In this document: in pieces, positions 1 through 5,229 of the stretch
How positions within the stretch are numbered: the first letter of the stretch is position 1
How the letters are laid out: each line of letters starts with the position of its first letter
NCBI GenBank assembly: GCA_964354375.1
Contig: CAYGZQ010000087.1
Location: forward strand, 1-12,604
Direction of reading: 5' to 3'
DNA: 12,604 nt
Source: CAYGZQ01 sp964354375 [NCBI: uncultured Planctomycetota bacterium]
GTDB taxonomy: Bacteria > JAJVIF01 > JAPKYR01
Notes under the pieces: model-generated
What the model saw: only the letters and a program-made list of their open reading frames with translations
Told to the model about the DNA's origin: nothing
Database searches by the model: none
Program-made: the position numbers and the translations under genes

Positions 1-159
1 GAATAAGCGGGCGACCGCCTCGTGATTGTCCGCTCGGCGCCCCATGCCGGGGATAGTGTCGGTGGGAACAACGATTATTCCGCCCGAGTTGAGAATCTCG
101 TAGGCTCGATTGCATATGTACTCGTCGGCGGAGCTTCTCTCAAAGAGTATTTCCGTCAT
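1..159 (-). CDS. L-threonylcarbamoyladenylate synthase (Sua5/YrdC/YwlC family), N-terminal part, cut by the window edge
   Basis: Only the first 53 codons are inside the window. The translation contains SGGIIVVPTDTIPGMG (about residues 25-40), the conserved Sua5/YrdC signature PTDTxxGxG, followed by a helix (HEAVARLF) typical of the family. Family enzymes make threonylcarbamoyl-AMP from threonine, bicarbonate and ATP, the first step of tRNA t6A37 modification. The ATG (157-159) overlaps the TGA of the upstream cytidine deaminase gene as ATGA, which indicates translational coupling in one operon. A sua5 gene after prfA-prmC is a familiar arrangement in bacteria, which supports the call. The catalytic core and any C-terminal Sua5 domain lie outside, so YrdC-type and longer Sua5-type proteins cannot be told apart. 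Confidence 0.87.
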   Translation of the reverse strand, partial: MTEILFERSSADEYICNRAYEILNSGGIIVVPTDTIPGMGRRADNHEAVARLF

Positions 160-617
160 GACTCCTCCCCGGTCTCGAGATTTTCCAGTTTGAAGCCCTG
201 TGGCAGAAGCTCCCCGAGCGTCAATTCAACGCAGCCGTCCGAGCCGTCGGCGATGAGGATCTTCCCGTCCCGATCCATAAACTCGGACAGAAACTGCAGG
301 CACATCCCGCACGGTCGGAGCTTGCCGTCGGGCGCTTTGTCGCGATTGGCGCCCGCGACCGCCAGCGTCGTTATCCTCTTCTCACCGTGAGCTATCGCCG
401 CCGCTGCGCAGGCCCGTTCGGCGCAGACGCCCACCGGGTAGCTTGCATTCTCGACATTGCAGCCGAAATACGCGGTCCCGCTTTCACCGCGACACGCCGC
501 CCCCACAGTGAAGTTCGAGTAGGGCGCCCAGGACGCATTCCTCTGATCCCGCGCAAGCGCCACAAGCATCTTGTCGCTGAAACAGGGCGATGCCTCGGGC
601 TTTTCGGTCTTCGTCAT
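156..617 (-). CDS. cdd: Cytidine deaminase (homotetrameric, zinc-dependent)
   Basis: The product is 153 residues, close to the usual 130-150 for the short tetrameric CDA class. It deaminates cytidine and deoxycytidine to uridine and deoxyuridine in pyrimidine salvage. Visible motifs are YSNFTVGAA (33-41, substrate loop), GCNVENASYPVGVCAERA (52-69) with zinc ligand Cys65 and catalytic Glu67, and PCGMC (101-105) with zinc ligands Cys102 and Cys105. The C-terminal LTLGELLPQGF is also family-typical. The start is the ATG at 615-617, which overlaps the prmC stop as ATGA and is preceded by AAGG. The stop overlaps the sua5 start in the same way. The gene is therefore embedded in a translation-related operon although its own function is nucleotide salvage. 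All catalytic residues are present, so it should be active. Confidence 0.95.
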   Translation of the reverse strand: MTKTEKPEASPCFSDKMLVALARDQRNASWAPYSNFTVGAACRGESGTAYFGCNVENASYPVGVCAERACAAAAIAHGEKRITTLAVAGANRDKAPDGKLRPCGMCLQFLSEFMDRDGKILIADGSDGCVELTLGELLPQGFKLENLETGEES

Positions 618-1486
618 GGCCTTGCCACAAGGACCCTCGGTATCCCGTTCAGGTCCGGCACGAATCTCACTGAGCTCCAGTCGCTGAATATACCAGAAAT
701 CGTCCTTTCCTGCCCGGCGCCGATCTCGGCGAGGAGCGTCCCGCCCGGAAGCAGCAGTAATGGAGCTTTCACGGCCAGCATCCTGTAGTGGTCCAGACCG
801 TCCGCGCCGCCGTTCAGAGCGATTGGATTTTCGTGCAGACGGACCTCAGGCTGCAGATTCTCGATCTCGACCCGGGGAATGTAAGGCGGATTCGCGGTCA
901 GCAAGTGATACTCCCGAGGCGAATTGTCGAGGAACTCTTCTGCATCGGCGAGCAGGAAAAGGACGCCATCGCATTCCAGGTCGGCGAGATTCCGTCTCGC
1001 GCAGTCGAGAGCTACGGGATCGATGTCCACTCCGGTGCCCTGGATTCCGGCCTTCTCGAGCGCAACGGAGAGGATCACGTTTCCGCAGCCGGTGAAGAGA
1101 TCCAGCACGCGGGCGGGCTCATTGATCTTGTCAATGAGCTTTATTGATTCATCAACCAAGATTTCTGTCTCCGGGCGGGGCACCATGACTCCCGGCGCCA
1201 CCCTGAACCTGTGCGAGTAGAACCACGCGGCCCCGAGAATGTGCGCCAGGGGAGCACCCGACAGCCGTCCGCAGACAATCTCGTACGCCCTCTGCGTCCG
1301 CTCCAGAGTGACATCCCCGGCAAGTCCCGCCAGGATGCGCGCGCGGTCGCAGCCGATGACGTGCTCGACGATCAGCATCGCCTCCGCACGCGATTCCCGG
1401 ATTCCGTTCTGCAGGAGAATTCTTTCGATATCACGCGAGAGCTGAAGGGCGGGGCAGGGGGTTGTCATGATCGGTCCCCCGGGCAT
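614..1486 (-). CDS. prmC: Peptide chain release factor N5-glutamine methyltransferase
   Basis: PrmC (HemK) methylates the Gln of the GGQ motif of release factors using SAM, raising peptide release efficiency; its likely substrate is encoded immediately upstream. With the chosen ATG (1484-1486) the product is 290 residues (E. coli PrmC is 277). An N-terminal helical substrate-binding domain is followed by VPRPETE (102-108), the SAM-binding loop DLFTGCG (129-135), the acidic GVDID strand, and the catalytic NPPY (199-202) in TANPPYIP. The start follows the prfA stop by one base and has GGAGG nine bases upstream. A second ATG at 1466-1468 with GGGGGA six bases upstream would give 284 residues and is almost as likely. 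The frame is open further upstream into prfA, but that extension has no family likeness. The TGA overlaps the cdd start. Confidence 0.93.
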   Translation of the reverse strand: MPGGPIMTTPCPALQLSRDIERILLQNGIRESRAEAMLIVEHVIGCDRARILAGLAGDVTLERTQRAYEIVCGRLSGAPLAHILGAAWFYSHRFRVAPGVMVPRPETEILVDESIKLIDKINEPARVLDLFTGCGNVILSVALEKAGIQGTGVDIDPVALDCARRNLADLECDGVLFLLADAEEFLDNSPREYHLLTANPPYIPRVEIENLQPEVRLHENPIALNGGADGLDHYRMLAVKAPLLLLPGGTLLAEIGAGQERTISGIFSDWSSVRFVPDLNGIPRVLVARP

Positions 1487-1487
1487 C

Positions 1488-2564
1488 CTATCCGACCTCC
1501 GCGAGCTGCTCGGCCTCGTACGCGAGCTGCAGAGCATCGATCAGCGGGTCGATCTTGCCCTCCATGACCACCGTCAGCGGTCGATCCATCCCGATGCGAT
1601 GATCGGTCACACGGTTCTGCGGGAAATTGTAGGTGCGGATTTTCGCAGACCTGTCGCCAGTCGTGACCTGACTTCGCCTTTCGTCCCGTATTCTCACACT
1701 CTGAGCGTTCTCCTCGCGCTCCAGCAGATACGCCCTCAGGAGCAACATCGCTTTCTCCTTGTTCTGATGCTGCGACCGCTGATCCTGGCAGGAAACCACT
1801 ATTCCGGTGGGGAGGTGCGTGATCCGTATGGCGGAATCGGTCTTGTTGACATGCTGGCCGCCCGCGGAGGATGAGCGGAAGGTATCGATGCGGAGGTCGT
1901 TCTCGTCGACCTGGACCTCCACCGGCTCCGGCTCGACCATCACCGCGACCGTCGCTGCCGATGTGTGGATGCGTCCGCCCGATTCGGTCAGCGGCACCCT
2001 CTGTACCCTGTGCGTGCCGCCTTCGAATTTCAGACGAGAATACGCGCCCTTTCCCCTGACCTCGCAGATTATTTCCTTGTAGCCACCAGCAATCGGAAGC
2101 GGATGCTCACTGATTATCTCGGTTTTCCAGCCCTGGTTCTCGGCATAGCGGGTGTACATCCTGAACAGGTCGCCGGCGAAAATCGCCGCCTCGTCCCCCC
2201 CGGTACCCGCTCTGATTTCCAGAATGACATTCTTCGAGTCCCTTGGATCCACCGGCAACAGCGTGCGCCTCAGCTCCTGAGTGGTGCTCTCGAGATTCTC
2301 TCTTGCCTCCTCCAGCTCCGCGATCGCCAGCTTCCTGAGCTCCTCGTCGGCCTCGCTGCGAACCATCTCCTCGAGGTCGCCGATCTCCTTCGTGATTCCG
2401 CGAAGCTTCCGGATGAGCTGCACAACCGGATAGAGGTCCTTGTGCTCCTTTCCCAGCTGGCGCATACGGACCCGGTCGGTGGCGATGGAGGGATCAGCAA
2501 GGGCGTTCTCGATTTCCCTGAATCTGTCCTGTATGCCGTCGAGTTTGGCGTTGATATCGGACAT
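1488..2564 (-). CDS. prfA: Peptide chain release factor 1
   Basis: RF1 recognises UAA and UAG in the ribosomal A site and triggers peptidyl-tRNA hydrolysis. The product is 358 residues, the normal bacterial length. An N-terminal coiled domain leads into the conserved core with AGTGGDEAAIF. FEGGTHRVQRVPLTES contains the codon-recognition tripeptide as PLT (191-193), i.e. the PxT form of RF1 rather than the SPF of RF2. The catalytic GGQ (235-237) is in SSSAGGQHVNKTDSAIRITH. There is no sign of an RF2-type programmed frameshift. The ATG at 2562-2564 was chosen because AGGTGA (2571-2576) lies six bases upstream; a GTG directly before it (2565-2567) is in frame but sits too close to the Shine-Dalgarno. 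It is the first gene of the prfA-prmC-cdd-sua5 operon. Confidence 0.97.
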   Translation of the reverse strand: MSDINAKLDGIQDRFREIENALADPSIATDRVRMRQLGKEHKDLYPVVQLIRKLRGITKEIGDLEEMVRSEADEELRKLAIAELEEARENLESTTQELRRTLLPVDPRDSKNVILEIRAGTGGDEAAIFAGDLFRMYTRYAENQGWKTEIISEHPLPIAGGYKEIICEVRGKGAYSRLKFEGGTHRVQRVPLTESGGRIHTSAATVAVMVEPEPVEVQVDENDLRIDTFRSSSAGGQHVNKTDSAIRITHLPTGIVVSCQDQRSQHQNKEKAMLLLRAYLLEREENAQSVRIRDERRSQVTTGDRSAKIRTYNFPQNRVTDHRIGMDRPLTVVMEGKIDPLIDALQLAYEAEQLAEVG

Positions 2565-2588
2565 CACAAATCACCTGATACGATTCGC

Positions 2589-2597
2589 ATTATATCA
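2589..2597 (-). promoter_or_regulatory. Extended -10 promoter for the prfA operon
   Basis: Read on the minus strand the bases are TGATATAAT, a perfect TATAAT hexamer with the TGn extension. No TTGACA-like -35 is visible at 16-18 bases, as is usual for extended -10 promoters. Transcription would start near 2582, leaving a short leader that contains the AGGTGA ribosome binding site and the prfA ATG at 2564. This is inferred from the motif only. Confidence 0.55.
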
Positions 2598-2644
2598 TGC
2601 CGCGCGGTCACTCGGGTGTTGTATACTTTGGGCGGAACACCGCA

Positions 2645-3118
2645 ATGGGCGACACTGCAGATATCCCGCGGACGGGTGCCAGGGTTACCTTCCAGGACGA
2701 ATATTGCTTCGTGTGCGGGAAGCTGAACCCGATAGGGCTGAAGCTCAGGTTCGAGTATGACAGGGAGAATCGTCGCGCGACCGCCGAGGTCACGTTCGGA
2801 CCTGAGCACCAGGGATGGGACGGGGTGGTGCACGGCGGGATTTTGGCGAGCGTTCTCGATGACGTCATGGCGCATTCCATCCTGACGACCGACAATCTGG
2901 CGATCACCACCGAAATATCCGTCATCTACAGAAAGCCGGTCAGGGTGGGGGAGACGCTTCACCTGGAGGGGACGGTGGATCTCCTGAAATCCCGCACCGC
3001 TGTCGCACGTGCGGTGGCATACGTTGTGCGAGGGCATGGCGACGATGCGAGGGAGGTCAGGGTTGAAGCCGAAGGCACATACTATCTCGACAAACCAAGG
3101 GGAGCTGATGAGGGATGA
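2645..3118 (+). CDS. Hotdog-fold acyl-CoA thioesterase, PaaI/4HBT family
   Basis: The 157-residue product has the start of a PaaI-like thioesterase, CFVCGKLNPIGLKLRF (21-36), matching the family pattern CxxCGxxNPxGLxL. It then has GWDGVVHGGILASVLDDVMAH (58-78), with the HGG turn (63-65) and Asp72/Asp73 where the family places its catalytic acid. Such enzymes hydrolyse acyl-CoA thioesters as dimers or tetramers; the natural substrate cannot be told from sequence. The ATG at 2645 was chosen because GGGCGG lies eight bases upstream and the protein then begins just before the conserved region; an in-frame ATG at 2597 adds 16 residues with no family match. It is transcribed divergently from prfA. 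Its TGA overlaps the next gene's ATG, so the two are probably translated together. Confidence 0.85.
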   Translation: MGDTADIPRTGARVTFQDEYCFVCGKLNPIGLKLRFEYDRENRRATAEVTFGPEHQGWDGVVHGGILASVLDDVMAHSILTTDNLAITTEISVIYRKPVRVGETLHLEGTVDLLKSRTAVARAVAYVVRGHGDDAREVRVEAEGTYYLDKPRGADEG

Positions 3119-3933
3119 CCGACAACTATCAACACGGCGGGCCGATTGTTCTTCTCACAGACTTAGGGGTTTCCGATCCCTTTGCGGGGCAGATGAGGGG
3201 CGTCATCGCGGGCATAGCCCCGGGGGTCCGGATTATCGATCTGTGTCACGAAGTGCCTCCGTTGAACGTGACAGTCGCTGCGATGTTCCTGAAAGGGTCG
3301 TGGAGGTATTTTCCGCCGGGGAGCATTTATGTCGTCGTTGTGGATCCGGGAGTCGGGACGGAACGTTCTGCGGTGATTATCAGCGCCCAGGATCGGTGGT
3401 TCGTGGGACCCGATAACGGCTGTCTGACTCCCGCCATAGAGGGAAACGTGGGGTGGGAAGCGGTGAGAATCGAGAATCCCGCGTACCTGCTCCCGGAGAT
3501 CAGCCTCACGTTTCACGGACGCGATATTTTCGCGCCGGTCGCCGCGCATCTCGCGAACGGGGTTCAGCTTTCCGAGTTCGGTCCGCGGATCGAATCCCTC
3601 GTGCCCATCGATACTCCCGCTCCGGAGCTCAAAGGCAATGTTGTCCAGGGAAAGATCGTCTACATCGACCATTTCGGGAACGCCTGGACCAACATTTCGA
3701 AACACTTCCTCCAGGAGATCGGCTGGCTGGAGCACAGTCCCAGGATGGTGTTCAATGTCGCATCCTGCAAGGTGAAAGGTCTCAAGAAGACCTATCTTTG
3801 CGACCAGCCGAACAAGCCGATCGCCCTGATCAACTCATTCGACCTCGTCGAGATCGCGTGGCCCGGCGATTCCGCGGAAAAGAGGATGCGTCTCTGGCAA
3901 GGCGTATGGGTCGACGTGATGCTTCAGAAATAG
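3115..3933 (+). CDS. S-adenosylmethionine hydrolase (SAM hydroxide adenosyltransferase, DUF62 family)
   Basis: The 272-residue protein matches the DUF62 family, whose characterised members split SAM with water into adenosine and methionine; the related chlorinases and fluorinases use halide instead. Visible family motifs are LLTDLGVSDPFAGQMRGVI (13-31), VVVVDPGVGTERS (73-85), FHGRDIFAPVAAHL (133-146) and IDHFGNAWTNI (184-194). Asp77, Arg84 and His134 match the Asp-Arg-His triad of the hydrolases in both order and spacing, so hydrolase is more likely than halogenase. The start overlaps the thioesterase stop as ATGA, with AGGGGAG about ten bases upstream. The last nine codons and the stop are homologous to part of the repeat array downstream (see repeat entries). 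The physiological reason for destroying SAM is not settled for this family. Confidence 0.9.
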   Translation: MTDNYQHGGPIVLLTDLGVSDPFAGQMRGVIAGIAPGVRIIDLCHEVPPLNVTVAAMFLKGSWRYFPPGSIYVVVVDPGVGTERSAVIISAQDRWFVGPDNGCLTPAIEGNVGWEAVRIENPAYLLPEISLTFHGRDIFAPVAAHLANGVQLSEFGPRIESLVPIDTPAPELKGNVVQGKIVYIDHFGNAWTNISKHFLQEIGWLEHSPRMVFNVASCKVKGLKKTYLCDQPNKPIALINSFDLVEIAWPGDSAEKRMRLWQGVWVDVMLQK

Positions 3934-3965
3934 TCTCCGGTACCAGCCATCCTGAGCTCGGTACC
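3905..3965 (+). repeat. Diverged partial copy of the downstream repeat, overlapping the 3' end of the SAM hydrolase gene
   Basis: Bases 3905-3946 align without gaps to 4021-4062 and 4181-4222, the central part of the 160-bp unit. I count 35 of 42 identities, and all seven differences are transitions. In the gene's frame the last codons read WVDVMLQK-stop, while the repeat copies read WADTMLRK-stop, so the unit carries a relic of the gene terminus including its stop. After this the segment continues with GGTACC (3939-3944), a short imperfect hairpin with agc/gct arms, and a second GGTACC (3960-3965) that opens the first full unit. Confidence 0.8.
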
Positions 3966-4000
3966 TGCTAGCCTGAGCGTCAGCGAAGGTAGCAGGTACC
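3960..4000. repeat. Hairpin A, copy 1
   Basis: The 41-base element has perfect 11-base arms, ggtacctgcta and tagcaggtacc, around a 19-base centre gcctgagcgtcagcgaagg that can itself pair weakly (cct/agg, ctga/tcag). The second copy, at 4120-4160, is identical. It looks like a REP-type palindromic unit. Confidence 0.85.
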
Positions 4001-4054
4001 GGAAAGGTACCGAGCTTTCTTATGGGCCGACACAATGCTTCGGAAATAGTTCCC

Positions 4055-4097
4055 GGTACCAGCTACTCAGGCGAGGACGCCTGAGATAGCAAGTACC
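4055..4097. repeat. Hairpin B, copy 1
   Basis: The 43-base element has an inner perfect 8-base stem (ctcaggcg, loop agga, cgcctgag), then gcta/tagc, then outer GGTACC arms, interrupted by an a/a mismatch and one bulged a. In this copy the outer 3' arm is mutated to agtacc. Its sequence resembles hairpin A read on the other strand (gctac...gacgc...cag...tagcaggtacc), so the unit is an inverted A/B pair. Confidence 0.82.
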
Positions 4098-4119
4098 GGA
4101 AAGGTACCGCAGTTCAGTC

Positions 4120-4160
4120 GGTACCTGCTAGCCTGAGCGTCAGCGAAGGTAGCAGGTACC
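4120..4160. repeat. Hairpin A, copy 2
   Basis: This is identical to 3960-4000, with 11-base perfect arms starting and ending in GGTACC. It is followed by ggaaa and another GGTACC at 4166-4171, as in copy 1. Confidence 0.85.
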
Positions 4161-4214
4161 GGAAAGGTACCGAGCTTTCTTATGGGCCGACACAATGCTT
4201 CGGAAATAGTTCCC

Positions 4215-4257
4215 GGTACCAGCTACTCAGGCGAGGACGCCTGAGATAGCAGGTACC
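4215..4257. repeat. Hairpin B, copy 2
   Basis: Same structure as 4055-4097, but with an intact 3' GGTACC arm, so the outer stem is complete here. The inner 8-base stem and agga loop are unchanged. Confidence 0.85.
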
Positions 4258-4353
4258 GGAAAAGGACCGGTCTGTCAGCAAAACCCCCTTTGCTCCGTTG
4301 ATGGATTGTGCAGGGAAACGAGGTGCCGGAAATCGACGAGGGGACCGGTTCTG

Positions 4354-5112
4354 ATGTCGCATGCGAGCACGGAATGGTTATGGGAGTTGGCAGCGGGGAC
4401 GGTCAGTCTTCTATTCCCTCCAAGATGCATGGGATGCGACAGGGTGGATCGCGACGGGTTCTGCGACGAATGCCTGTCGCTCCTCGAATGGCTCGATCCA
4501 TCGACGAGCTGCTCGCGATGCGGAGCGCCGATTGCCTCCGAGGCGCTTCTGAGGGGGGGAAAATGCGCGGCATGCATCAGGAGACCGCCCCGGTACACTC
4601 AGGCGGTGGCTGCGCTGCGCTACACCGGTCCCCTCGCACGATCCATCGTACTCTGGAAGTACGAGGGTCAGCAGGCGTTCTCAAAGCATTTCGCAGAGCT
4701 TCTGTGCGACTGGACAAGCGGGAGCGCGCCTAAATGGTGGGAGAAAATCCAGGCTGTCGTTCCTGCACCCCAGCATCCGAAAACGGTCAGGGCCAGGGGA
4801 TTCTCGCCGCCCGAGGAGCTTGCCAAGCCTCTGGCGGATGCTTTCGCTATCCCTTACCTTCCCAGGACCCTGTACAAGGTCCGGCACACGCTTCCGCAGG
4901 CGAGACTGGATCGCGAGATCCGGATCGTCAATCTCAGCATGAGCATGCAGGTCTTTGACTGCTCGCTTGTCGAGGATCTCACGGTCCTGGTTGTGGACGA
5001 TGTCATGACCACCGGGGCGACCATTGATGAGTGCGCGCGAGCGCTCATTGCGGCGGGGGCAGACAAGGTCTACGGGCTGGTTCTCGCGCGCCAGTCGGAG
5101 TGCAATTCCTAG
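4354..5112 (+). CDS. comF: ComF-family phosphoribosyltransferase-like protein
   Basis: The 252-residue protein has the ComF layout: an N-terminal hydrophobic segment, a double zinc finger and a C-terminal type I phosphoribosyltransferase fold. Cysteine pairs are at 25/28, 37/40, 53/56 and 71/74. VPAPQHPKTVRARGFSPPEELA (136-157) is typical (the RGFNQ-like segment appears as RGFSPPEEL), as is the PRPP-binding motif VLVVDDVMTTGAT (211-223). ComF proteins are needed for uptake of transforming DNA in competent bacteria, but many genomes carry homologues of unproven role, so the symbol shows homology only. The ATG at 4354 was chosen because GAGGGGA lies nine bases upstream; an in-frame TTG at 4306 adds 16 unconvincing residues. 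The gene directly follows the repeat array and precedes a dnaB-like gene by 117 bases. Confidence 0.87.
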   Translation: MSHASTEWLWELAAGTVSLLFPPRCMGCDRVDRDGFCDECLSLLEWLDPSTSCSRCGAPIASEALLRGGKCAACIRRPPRYTQAVAALRYTGPLARSIVLWKYEGQQAFSKHFAELLCDWTSGSAPKWWEKIQAVVPAPQHPKTVRARGFSPPEELAKPLADAFAIPYLPRTLYKVRHTLPQARLDREIRIVNLSMSMQVFDCSLVEDLTVLVVDDVMTTGATIDECARALIAAGADKVYGLVLARQSECNS

Positions 5113-5229
5113 CCCCCCGCATCCTCGCTCGGTGCGACTAAGACCCATTCACTCGTATTGCATACTGCCGGGCTTCCGGGTCCGATACTAACAGTGGTTG
5201 CAGGCATACCCTGCACCTGGAGGCGTATC

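Larger units (their letters stand above)
3959..4260. repeat. 160-bp tandem repeat, two copies, rich in GGTACC hairpins
   Basis: Copy 1 runs from 3959 to 4118. Copy 2 starts at 4119 and matches for about 142 bases, to 4260. The copies are identical except for one base in the compared stretch (4092 a versus 4252 g), after which the second decays (aaggtaccg becomes aaaggaccg). Each unit holds two hairpins (types A and B), ggaaa linkers between GGTACC hexamers, and a 42-base segment resembling the 3' end of the SAM hydrolase gene. Eleven GGTACC hexamers occur between 3939 and 4257. Degenerate pieces (aggtgccggaaa near 4321) suggest the array once reached further. This accounts for most of the 420-base gap between genes; I see no ORF with coding character in it. 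The hairpins could terminate transcripts or protect RNA ends, but there is no T-tract. Confidence 0.93.

Noticed and set aside
2622-2627. TATACT as a -10 for the thioesterase gene
   Set aside because: A start about seven bases downstream would fall in the ribosome binding site and leave almost no leader, and no -35 is seen; it is not excluded, but too weak to list.
1965-2726. A 253-codon plus-strand frame across prfA and its upstream region
   Set aside because: It overlaps prfA antisense and the thioesterase start in another frame; both of those have strong family motifs.
2564-3037. A 157-codon minus-strand frame opposite the thioesterase gene
   Set aside because: It would place a gene antisense to a clear hotdog thioesterase and shows no domain.
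3934-4353. CRISPR array or attachment site as explanation of the repeats
   Set aside because: Only two 160-bp tandem units with hairpins, no short regular repeats with unique spacers, and no integrase or tRNA gene nearby.
5158-5189. Promoter for the dnaB-like gene (TTGCAT at 5158 and GATACT at 5184)
   Set aside because: The spacer is 20 bases and both hexamers are imperfect; the gene may instead be read through from comF.
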